DNA of 11,314 nucleotides, taken from the NCBI GenBank assembly GCA_002386465.1, contig DGIT01000102.1, positions 1 to 11,314 of the forward strand. Reading direction: 5' to 3'. The DNA comes from Burkholderiales bacterium UBA4615 (GTDB lineage Bacteria; Pseudomonadota; Gammaproteobacteria; Burkholderiales; Burkholderiaceae_E). Shown piece after piece: positions 5,082 to 11,314 of this stretch. Position numbers and translations under genes: made by a program. Each line of letters starts with the position of its first letter. Position 1 is the stretch's first letter. The notes under the pieces are model-generated. The model ran no database searches. It had not been told where the DNA came from and was given only the letters and a program-made list of their open reading frames with translations.

Positions 5082-7133
5082 TCAGAGCGGCTGCTTGAGC
5101 TGATCGAGAATGGCAGGATTTTCCAGAGTGGAGGTGTCTTGCGTGATGGCCTCACCTTTGGCAATAGCACGCAGAAGGCGGCGCATGATCTTGCCGGAGC
5201 GGGTCTTGGGCAGATTGTCACCGAAGCGAATGTCCTTGGGCTTGGCGATTGGCCCGATCTCCTTGCCGACCCAGTCGCGCAGCTGCTGGGCCACTTTGGC
5301 TGCGCTTGCGGCATCGGTGGGGCGCGCGCCCTTGAGCACCACGAAGGCCACGATGGCTTCGCCGGTCAGATCGTCAGGCCGCCCCACCACCGCCGATTCC
5401 GCGACCAGCGGGTTAGCCACGAGGGCGGACTCGATTTCCATCGTGCCCATGCGATGGCCCGATACATTGAGCACATCGTCGATGCGGCCGGTGATCGTGA
5501 AGTAGCCGGTGTCCTTGTTGCGCACCGCACCGTCACCAGCGAGGTAATAGCCGCCCAGCTCGGTGGGAAAATAACTTTTCTGAAAGCGCTCCGGGTCACC
5601 CCAGATCGTACGGATCATGGAGGGCCACGGCTTTTTCACAACCAGGATGCCGCCGGTACCGTTGGGCAGATCGTGACCGGCCTCATCCACGATGGCCGTG
5701 GCGATGCCCGGCAAGGGCAGCGTGCACGACCCGGGCACCAGGGGCGTGACGCCCGGCAGGGGCGTGATCATGTGTCCGCCGGTTTCGGTCTGCCAGAAGG
5801 TGTCGACGATCGGGCAGCGCCCGCCACCGACATTGGTGTGATACCAGACCCAGGCCTCAGGATTGATCGGCTCACCCACTGACCCTAGCAAACGCAGGCT
5901 GGAGAGATCGTAGCGGCCGGGATGGGTCGCCGGGTCGGTGCCGCTGGCCTTGATGAGCGAACGGATCGCGGTGGGCGCCGTGTAGAAGATGCTGACCTGA
6001 TGGCGGGCGATCATGTCCCAGAAGCGCCCGGCATTGGGAAAGGTGGGCACGCCCTCGAAGACGATCTCGGTTGCGCCGGCCGCCAAGGGGCCATACGCCA
6101 CATACGTATGACCGGTGACCCAGCCCACATCGGCGGTGCACCAGAAGATATCCGACGGCTTGATGTCGAAGGTCCACTTCATGGTCAGCATGGCGTGCAG
6201 CAGATAGCCACCCGAAGCATGCTGCACGCCCTTGGGTTTTCCGGTTGATCCGGAGGTATAGAGGATGAACAGCGGATGCTCGGCATCGACCCACTCGGGC
6301 TCGCAGACATCGGGCTGACCTTTCTCAAGGTCGTGCATCCAGTGGTGGCGGGCATCCCAGCCCACCTCTGCGCCCGTGCGCTTGTAGACCACGACATGGC
6401 GAATCGCCTCGCAGCCGCCCAGCTCAAAGGCTTCATGGACGGCCGGCAGCAGCGGCAGGGGCTTGCCCCCGCGATACTGACCATCGGCCGCAATCACCAG
6501 CGTGGCGCCCGCATCGACGATGCGCTCCTGCAGCGACTTGGCCGAGAACCCGCCAAAAACGACCGAATGCGTGAGTCCCAGGCGCGCGCAGGCTTGCATC
6601 GCAACGATCGCCTCGATGGACATCGGCATGTAGATGATGACCCGCTCGCCTTTGACGTGGCCCAGCGATTTCAGGCCATTGGCGAAGCGGCAAACGCGTC
6701 GATGCAGCTCGCCATACGTGATGCGGGTGGACGTGCCGTCGTCGGCCTCGAAGATGAGTGCGGTCTTGTGCTCGACCGGCGTGCCCAGATGGCGGTCCAG
6801 GCAGTTGTACGAGACATTCAGCTCGCCGTCGTCGAACCACCGGTAAAACGGCGCCCGGCTTGCATCGAGCGTGCGAGTGAAGGGCTTGTGCCAGAGCACC
6901 TGCTCGCGGGCACGACGCGCCCAGAAGGCCTCATGATCGGACTCGGCCTCGGCGCACAAGGCGAGGTACTGGTCCATGCCGGCGATGGTCGCCTGACGCG
7001 CAAAGGCCTCGGGCGGCGGGAAGATTCTCTTTTCAGACATCGAAAAGGCAACCGTCTTATCTTGCTCTTCCAGATGTGAGATCAGACCTTCCTGCGGGGT
7101 CCAGTTCTTTGGAAATTGACTGTTTCCTGACAT
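5082..7133 (-). CDS. acs: Acetyl-CoA synthetase (AMP-forming)
   Basis: Converts acetate, ATP and CoA to acetyl-CoA, AMP and pyrophosphate in the cytoplasm, via acetyl-AMP. The product has 683 residues from the ATG at 7133. Family marks in order: P-loop YTSGSTGKPKG at 292-302; WQTETGG at 447-453, whose Trp corresponds to the residue limiting the pocket to acetate (W414 in Salmonella Acs); the hinge region YYLAGDG near 529-535; GRIDDVLNVSGHRMGTMEIE at 549-568; and PKTRSGK near the C-terminus, where K648 is the lysine acetylated in other Acs enzymes. Start: GGGAG (7141-7145) lies 7 bases before 7133. The usual family N-terminus corresponds to the internal Met at codon 7040 (652 residues, as in E. 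coli), which lacks a ribosome site. A TTG at 7178 is a weaker alternative. Divergent from the YqhA-family gene. Confidence 0.97.
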   Translation of the reverse strand: MSGNSQFPKNWTPQEGLISHLEEQDKTVAFSMSEKRIFPPPEAFARQATIAGMDQYLALCAEAESDHEAFWARRAREQVLWHKPFTRTLDASRAPFYRWFDDGELNVSYNCLDRHLGTPVEHKTALIFEADDGTSTRITYGELHRRVCRFANGLKSLGHVKGERVIIYMPMSIEAIVAMQACARLGLTHSVVFGGFSAKSLQERIVDAGATLVIAADGQYRGGKPLPLLPAVHEAFELGGCEAIRHVVVYKRTGAEVGWDARHHWMHDLEKGQPDVCEPEWVDAEHPLFILYTSGSTGKPKGVQHASGGYLLHAMLTMKWTFDIKPSDIFWCTADVGWVTGHTYVAYGPLAAGATEIVFEGVPTFPNAGRFWDMIARHQVSIFYTAPTAIRSLIKASGTDPATHPGRYDLSSLRLLGSVGEPINPEAWVWYHTNVGGGRCPIVDTFWQTETGGHMITPLPGVTPLVPGSCTLPLPGIATAIVDEAGHDLPNGTGGILVVKKPWPSMIRTIWGDPERFQKSYFPTELGGYYLAGDGAVRNKDTGYFTITGRIDDVLNVSGHRMGTMEIESALVANPLVAESAVVGRPDDLTGEAIVAFVVLKGARPTDAASAAKVAQQLRDWVGKEIGPIAKPKDIRFGDNLPKTRSGKIMRRLLRAIAKGEAITQDTSTLENPAILDQLKQPL

Positions 7134-7140
7134 GACGAAT

Positions 7141-7145
7141 CTCCC
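7141..7145 (-). promoter_or_regulatory. Ribosome binding site GGGAG supporting the extended acs start
   Basis: Minus-strand GGGAG sits 7 bases before the ATG at 7133, while the family-typical internal Met at 7040 is preceded by ATAAGACGGTTGCCTTTTCG, with no Shine-Dalgarno match. This favours an Acs with 31 extra N-terminal residues. Confidence 0.55.
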
Positions 7146-7259
7146 GGCGTAAATCTGTATCAGTATGGGTGCGTGCAATGCTGCTTCGAAACGCTGGCTG
7201 GATAGTAGCCCTGGCGCCTGACTGTCGCCTGACGCAAGGGCGTCTTCGGCAAGACACGC

Positions 7260-7273
7260 ATTATCGCTAGAAT
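7260..7273. promoter_or_regulatory. Back-to-back candidate -10 boxes between acs and the YqhA-family gene
   Basis: Within the 230-base divergent gap, the minus strand has GATAAT (plus 7260-7265) and the plus strand has TAGAAT (7268-7273), each 5 of 6 to the -10 consensus and only two bases apart. Neither has a convincing -35 hexamer at 16-18 bases. If real they would be a divergent, possibly mutually exclusive or activator-dependent promoter pair. This is a weak call. Confidence 0.2.
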
Positions 7274-7363
7274 CGCGCCAGCGAGCAGCCTACCAGCCCG
7301 CACTGAGCATCCGGCGCGCACTGCGCCCGATCAGACATCCGACTGCGCAAGGCATCTCTCACC

Positions 7364-7951
7364 ATGACACCTGAAACTCGCCAAACCTCGCTTCTGGGCA
7401 ATCTGATCTTCGCCAGTCGATGGCTTCAGGTTCCCCTGTACCTCGGACTCATCGTGGCGCAGTGCGTCTATGTGGTGCTGTTCGTGGAAGAGCTCTGGCA
7501 CCTGGTCAGCATGCTCTGGGATCCCAATGTGCTGACCCAATCCGTGGAACGCCTGGGCATTGCGGAGCGCAACAAAGAAACGGTGATCATGATCATCGTG
7601 TTGTCACTCATCGACGTGGTGATGATCTCCAACCTGTTGGTGATGGTGATCGTGGGCGGCTATGAAACCTTCGTGTCGCGGCTGCGCCTGGAAAACCACC
7701 CGGACCAGCCTGAATGGCTCTCTCATGTGAACGCGAACGTGCTGAAGGTCAAACTGGGTACGGCGATCATCGGCATCTCATCGATCCATCTGCTGAAAAT
7801 ATTTATTTCAGCCGGCTCATTGCCCGAGAAAACCCTGCTGTGGCAGACCGTCATTCACGTGGTCTTTCTCATTTCTGCGCTGGCCATCGCCCTGATCGAT
7901 CGCATCATGACTGGAACACCCAAGCCCCGCGGGCACGATACCCCCCATTGA
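7364..7951 (+). CDS. YqhA-family (UPF0114) inner-membrane protein
   Basis: A 195-residue integral membrane protein of the UPF0114/YqhA family, whose function is not established. It starts MTPETRQTSL, then the family-typical segment SRWLQVPLYLGL at residues 18-29. Hydrophobic helices lie at about 23-45, 74-98, 131-150 and 159-178. Conserved-looking signatures are LIDVVMISNLLVMVIVGGYE (82-101), FVSRL (103-107), PEWL (116-119), SSIHLLK (139-145) and ALIDRIM (176-182), which match my memory of this family well. The length is a little above the roughly 165-180 usual, mainly from the loop at 46-72 and a short polar tail. AAGG lies about 10 bases before the ATG. It precedes fumarase by 57 bases on the same strand and may be co-transcribed with it; this does not indicate a shared role. 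Confidence 0.92.
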   Translation: MTPETRQTSLLGNLIFASRWLQVPLYLGLIVAQCVYVVLFVEELWHLVSMLWDPNVLTQSVERLGIAERNKETVIMIIVLSLIDVVMISNLLVMVIVGGYETFVSRLRLENHPDQPEWLSHVNANVLKVKLGTAIIGISSIHLLKIFISAGSLPEKTLLWQTVIHVVFLISALAIALIDRIMTGTPKPRGHDTPH

Positions 7952-8008
7952 TACGTACCGTCGCGCGCAAGCGATTCAACGACCTTTCACGTTTTACCGG
8001 AGTCCGAT

Positions 8009-9535
8009 ATGCCCACCACCATTCGCCAGGCCGACCTGATTGAATCGGTTGCCGCTTCGCTGCAGTTCATCAGCTACTACCATCCGGTGGATTTCATCCG
8101 GCACCTCGCCCGGGCGTATGAGCGTGAGCAAAGCCCGGCTGCGAAAGACGCCATTGCGCAAATTCTGACCAACTCGCGCATGTGCGCTGAGGGTCATCGG
8201 CCAATCTGCCAGGACACCGGCATCGTGAACGTGTTCATGAAGATCGGTATGGATGTGCGCTGGGAAGGATTCACCGGGTCGATTGAAGATGCCGTGAATG
8301 AGGGCGTGCGTCAGGGGTACAACCACCCCGACAATGTGCTGCGCGCCTCGATCGTGGCCGACCCGGAATTCGAGCGCAAAAATACGAAAGACAACACGCC
8401 TGCGGTCATTCACGTGAGCGTCGTACCCGGCAATACGGTCGACATCACGGTGGCCGCCAAGGGCGGCGGATCGGAAAACAAGAGCAAGTTCGTCATGCTC
8501 AATCCGTCCGACTCGGTGATCGATTGGGTGCTCAAGACCGTACCCACCATGGGCGCGGGGTGGTGCCCGCCTGGCATGCTGGGCATTGGGATCGGCGGCA
8601 CTGCAGAAAAAGCCATGCTGATGGCCAAGGAATCGCTCATGGACTCGATCGACATGTACGAATTGCTTGAGCGCGGGCCGCAAAACAAAACCGAAGCCAT
8701 GCGCATCGAGCTCTACGAAAAGGTCAATGCTCTGGGCATCGGCGCGCAGGGCCTGGGGGGCCTCACCACCGTACTCGATGTGAAAATCGCCATGGCACCG
8801 ACCCACGCAGCGTCCAAACCGGTCGCCATGATCCCTAACTGTGCCGCCACACGCCATGCGCATTTCGTGCTGGACGGCAGCGGCCCGGCCTTTTGCGAAC
8901 CGCCCGCATTGAGCGAGTGGCCGAATGTGGAGTGGGTGCCGGACACTCAGCGCAGCAAGCGGGTGAATCTGGATGCCCTCACCCCCGAAGAGGTGGCCTC
9001 CTGGACGCCTGGCCAGACCTTGCTGCTGTCGGGACGCATGCTCACCGGGCGCGATGCCGCCCACCAGCGCATCGCTCAGATGCTGGCCGCTGGCGAAAAA
9101 CTGCCCGTCGATTTCCGTAATCGCACGATCTACTACGTGGGCCCGGTTGATCCGGTGCGCGACGAAGTCGTGGGCCCGGCAGGCCCCACGACAGCCACCC
9201 GTATGGATAAATTCACCGAGACCATGCTGTCGCAGACCGGGCTGATTGCCATGATCGGCAAGTCAGAGCGCGGGCCGGTTGCCATCGAAGCGATCCGCAA
9301 ACACAAGCGGGCCTATCTGATGGCTGTGGGCGGTGCCGCCTACCTGGTCTCCAAGGCGATCAAGCAGGCCAAGGTGCTGGCCTTCGAGGACCTGGGCATG
9401 GAGGCCATTTATGAATTCACGGTGCAGGACATGCCGGTCACCGTGGCCGTGGATGCGCAGGGGACCTCAGTGCACGACACCGGACCGCGCGAATGGCAGG
9501 CCAAGATCGGTGGTGTACCGGTGAAGGTGGTCTAA
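8009..9535 (+). CDS. Class I fumarate hydratase ([4Fe-4S] fumarase)
   Basis: Catalyses the reversible hydration of fumarate to (S)-malate in the TCA cycle, using an oxygen-sensitive [4Fe-4S] cluster. The 508-residue product has the full fused class I layout. The three cluster cysteines are C67 (PICQDTG), C186 (GWCPPGMLGIGIGG) and C278 (IPNCAATRH); the spacing of 119 between the first two equals that between the known ligands C105 and C224 of E. coli FumA. The C-terminal part carries YYVGPVDPVRDEVVGPAGP, TTATRMDKF and GTSVHDTGP, all typical of fumarase beta domains. The start is well supported: GGAG (7999-8002) lies 6 bases before the ATG. It follows the YqhA-family gene and converges on the GlcG-like gene. 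No class II fumarase is visible in the window. E. coli symbols fumA/fumB are not assigned because the orthology is not one to one. Confidence 0.97.
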   Translation: MPTTIRQADLIESVAASLQFISYYHPVDFIRHLARAYEREQSPAAKDAIAQILTNSRMCAEGHRPICQDTGIVNVFMKIGMDVRWEGFTGSIEDAVNEGVRQGYNHPDNVLRASIVADPEFERKNTKDNTPAVIHVSVVPGNTVDITVAAKGGGSENKSKFVMLNPSDSVIDWVLKTVPTMGAGWCPPGMLGIGIGGTAEKAMLMAKESLMDSIDMYELLERGPQNKTEAMRIELYEKVNALGIGAQGLGGLTTVLDVKIAMAPTHAASKPVAMIPNCAATRHAHFVLDGSGPAFCEPPALSEWPNVEWVPDTQRSKRVNLDALTPEEVASWTPGQTLLLSGRMLTGRDAAHQRIAQMLAAGEKLPVDFRNRTIYYVGPVDPVRDEVVGPAGPTTATRMDKFTETMLSQTGLIAMIGKSERGPVAIEAIRKHKRAYLMAVGGAAYLVSKAIKQAKVLAFEDLGMEAIYEFTVQDMPVTVAVDAQGTSVHDTGPREWQAKIGGVPVKVV

Positions 9536-9558
9536 GGGCGGGCGCGAGCGACTAGGCC

Positions 9559-9602
9559 GGATCAGTGCGCTGCGGACTGATGGTCATCCGCAGCGTCGAT
9601 CC
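9559..9602. terminator. Long hairpin between convergent fumarase and GlcG-like genes
   Basis: CGCTGCGGA (9568-9576) pairs perfectly with TCCGCAGCG (9587-9595). TGA (9578-9580) pairs with TCA (9584-9586) inside, after a one-base bulge, and GGATC (9559-9563) pairs with GATCC (9598-9602) outside. It sits 23 bases after the fumarase stop and 56 bases beyond the stop of the opposing gene, so it could serve both. No U-tract follows on either strand. Confidence 0.45.
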
Positions 9603-9657
9603 TGGCAAGGATGCCTCGGACATGTTGGACCTTGCCGCCCCTCAGTCTTCAGGCTCT

Positions 9658-10065
9658 TTACGCGCCGAGGGCGGCAATACCGGCCTTCGCAATTTGCGCG
9701 TCTTCGGTGGACTTCACGCCTGACACACCTACTGCACCAATCACGGTTCCGCCCACTACAACCGGCACGCCCCCCTCGAGCATCCCCTGCAGCACCGGCG
9801 CAGACAGGAATGACACGCGCCCCTCGTTGATCATCTTCTCGTACACGCCGCTGTCGCGCTGACCGAGAGCCGCGCAGCGCGCTTTTTCGGGCGCAATGTG
9901 GGCGGAGATCGGCGCCACGCCGTCCAGCCGACGCAGGCCCAGCAAATGGCCTCCGTCGTCGCATACGGCGATGGTCACGGCCCATTGATTGCGTTCAGCC
10001 TCGGCCTGGGCTGCATCAAGCATTTTGGCAACGTCGCGGGCTTCAAGCATCTGACGGGTTTTCAT
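9658..10065 (-). CDS. GlcG/HbpS-family (DUF336) protein
   Basis: A 135-residue soluble protein of the GlcG/HbpS-like superfamily, a small alpha-beta fold; some members bind haem or cobalamin and others have unknown roles near oxidative or glycolate metabolism. The family core is clear: LEARDVAKMLDAAQAEAE (7-24), the strand AVTIAVCDDGGHLL (29-42) followed by RLDG (46-49), PEKARCA (59-65), and the glycine-rich end GGVPVVVGGTVIGAVGVSG (98-116). There is no signal peptide, so it should be cytoplasmic, unlike exported HbpS. Start: the ATG at 10065 has AGGAG (10073-10077) 7 bases ahead; the longer frame from a TTG at 10098 is rejected. It lies 95 bases after the MFS transporter on the same strand and may be the second gene of that unit. 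The family is certain, the ligand unknown. Confidence 0.92.
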   Translation of the reverse strand: MKTRQMLEARDVAKMLDAAQAEAERNQWAVTIAVCDDGGHLLGLRRLDGVAPISAHIAPEKARCAALGQRDSGVYEKMINEGRVSFLSAPVLQGMLEGGVPVVVGGTVIGAVGVSGVKSTEDAQIAKAGIAALGA

Positions 10066-10160
10066 AAGTACGCTCCTAATGGGTGATGGACAAGACAATC
10101 GGGCTGAACTGACTGTATCAACCGGGATGAAGAATCAGATCGAGGGGGTTGAGATCAGGG

Positions 10161-11314
10161 TTACGCTGCGCCTGAGCGGAGCGCCTGCAGATGACCGCGC
10201 TGCACATCGATCGATCGCAGCAGCCATAACCCGACAACGAAAAAAACGCCCGTCACCAGAATGGCGAGGCGATGGTTTCCTGCCGTAAGCCAGGTAACGA
10301 CGCCGTAGACCAGTGGCCCGATGATCGCAGCCAGGCGCGTCGCGAGCGCCCAGAGCCCGAAGAATTCGGCCAGTTGCCCTGCGGGGGCGAGGTAGCCGAC
10401 CAGCGCCCGCCCGCAGGATTGACTGGAGCCCATGCACAGGCCCGCGATGACTGCAGCCAACCAGAACATCGCAACGCTTGCGGTGAGCGCCGCGATCAGC
10501 ACCATCACGATCCAACCGATCAGGGTCACAGCCAATGCGCGCTTGTGACCGATGCGGTCCTGCGCGTATCCAAAACCAAAGGCGCCTACAGCAGCGGCAA
10601 TATTGACCAGAAAAATGAGGATCATGGTCTGCTGCTGTGAAAATCCCATCGCCTGCTCGGCGTAGACCGCAGCGAGCGTGATCACCACAGAAATGCCCGC
10701 GAAATATGCGGTGCCGCACCACATGAAGCGCCAGAAATCAGGGAGCTGACGTGCCTGCGCCAGGGTGGCGCGCAACGCAGCGAGCGCACCCGACCCGGCG
10801 GACGTCTCACCCAAGCGCGGTGAGGCGCGTTCGCGCAGCACCATGAACACCGGCGCTGCAGCCAGCGCAAAAACGACCGCCACGATCCACATCGTGCCGG
10901 GCACATACTGTTCCGCACCCTGCCCCGCAGCCTGTGCCGACAGAACCCAGGCCAGCGACAAGCCCAGCGCGAGCATGCCGCCGAAGAACCCGAAACTCCA
11001 TGCCCAGCCGGAGACCTTGCCCAAGGCTTCATGGCGCGCCAACTCAGGCAGAAATGCAGCGGCCAGAGCCTCGCCAGTCGAAAAGAAATAGTTGGATACC
11101 GCAACCAGCGCCATTGCAAGCGCCACATCGCCTCGGCCACAGTACGCGAGGGCAGCAGTGAAAACGACGCAGCCCACGGTCGTCCAGGCCAACAGACGCT
11201 TTTTGGCGGCATGGCGATCGGCCCACGCGCCAATGACCGGCATTGTGATCATGACTGCTGCATTGGAGATGGCCAAGGCCAGGGCCCAGGCAAGCGAGGC
11301 CCAGTCTGCCTTGT
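10161..11314 (-). CDS. MFS transporter of the UMF1 (Atg22-like) type, 5' end outside window
   Basis: An inner-membrane secondary transporter of the major facilitator superfamily. The frame stays open to the right edge (last full codon at 11310-11312), so 383 residues are visible and the first helix and true start are missing; the TTG at 11276 is internal. Visible hallmarks are MPVIGAWADR followed by a basic stretch, the usual helix 2-3 loop of MFS proteins, and FLPELARHEALGKVSGWAWS, which resembles the FLPE...VSG.G segment of UMF1/Atg22-like exporters. About ten to eleven hydrophobic helices follow with a central cytoplasmic loop rich in charged residues (VLRERASPRLGET) near the middle. The second half contains GYAQDRIGHKRA, the repeated loop motif of the C-terminal half. 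The substrate is unknown. The gene ends 95 bases before the GlcG-like gene and probably precedes it in a transcript. Confidence 0.92.
   Translation of the reverse strand, partial: KADWASLAWALALAISNAAVMITMPVIGAWADRHAAKKRLLAWTTVGCVVFTAALAYCGRGDVALAMALVAVSNYFFSTGEALAAAFLPELARHEALGKVSGWAWSFGFFGGMLALGLSLAWVLSAQAAGQGAEQYVPGTMWIVAVVFALAAAPVFMVLRERASPRLGETSAGSGALAALRATLAQARQLPDFWRFMWCGTAYFAGISVVITLAAVYAEQAMGFSQQQTMILIFLVNIAAAVGAFGFGYAQDRIGHKRALAVTLIGWIVMVLIAALTASVAMFWLAAVIAGLCMGSSQSCGRALVGYLAPAGQLAEFFGLWALATRLAAIIGPLVYGVVTWLTAGNHRLAILVTGVFFVVGLWLLRSIDVQRGHLQALRSGAA

Noticed and set aside
4962..5882. 306-codon open frame on the plus strand
   Set aside because: It is antisense to acs and runs through the tRNA-Ser gene, so it cannot be a real protein gene.
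6276..7079. 267-codon open frame on the plus strand
   Set aside because: It is antisense to the N-terminal half of acs, with no recognisable product.
7994..9064. 356-codon open frame on the minus strand
   Set aside because: It lies antisense to fumarase, whose protein is unmistakable over the same bases. Long antisense frames are common in GC-rich genes, and the translation is rich in His, Arg and Gly with no domain.
10066..10098. TTG start giving the GlcG-like protein 11 extra residues
   Set aside because: The ATG at 10065 has AGGAG at ideal distance and begins at the normal family N-terminus.

Overview
The window is ordinary bacterial chromosome of fairly high GC. From about position 900 to the right edge it reads like a betaproteobacterium, probably Burkholderiales-like. 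I base this on the family types: a 508-residue class I fumarase, Kup, acetyl-CoA synthetase, a YqhA/UPF0114 membrane protein, a GlcG/HbpS-type protein and a UMF1-type transporter. I ran no search, so the placement rests on recall of these families. No transposase, integrase, CRISPR array, toxin-antitoxin or phage gene is visible.

Layout from left to right. The 3' part of a PfkB-family sugar kinase (+) enters from the left edge and ends at 680. A 225-base gap with two clear hairpins follows. The potassium transporter gene kup lies on the minus strand (906-2780) and has a good -10 box just upstream. Divergent from kup is a small uncharacterised 110-residue protein (2962-3294, +) with a strong ribosome binding site. 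Next come a nitroreductase (3444-4121, +) and, 8 bases after its stop, a secreted LprI/DUF1311-domain protein (4130-4828, +), probably one transcript. A tRNA-Ser(GGA) gene (4901-4991, -) follows, then acs (5082-7133, -). Divergent from acs are a YqhA-family membrane protein (7364-7951, +) and class I fumarase (8009-9535, +), 57 bases apart. The right end carries a GlcG/HbpS-like protein (9658-10065, -) and a UMF1-type MFS transporter (10161 to the right edge, -, 5' end missing), probably read in the order transporter then GlcG-like.

Functionally this is housekeeping and accessory metabolism: acetate activation to acetyl-CoA (Acs), a TCA-cycle step (fumarase), potassium uptake (Kup), flavin-dependent reduction, and transport. 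I see no single new system joining these genes. The items most worth a second look are the PfkB kinase, which looks foreign beside its neighbours; the LprI-type protein, whose unassigned C-terminal half repeats an octapeptide from its N-terminal domain; the small protein divergent from kup; and the ribosome-binding-site-supported N-terminal extension of Acs.
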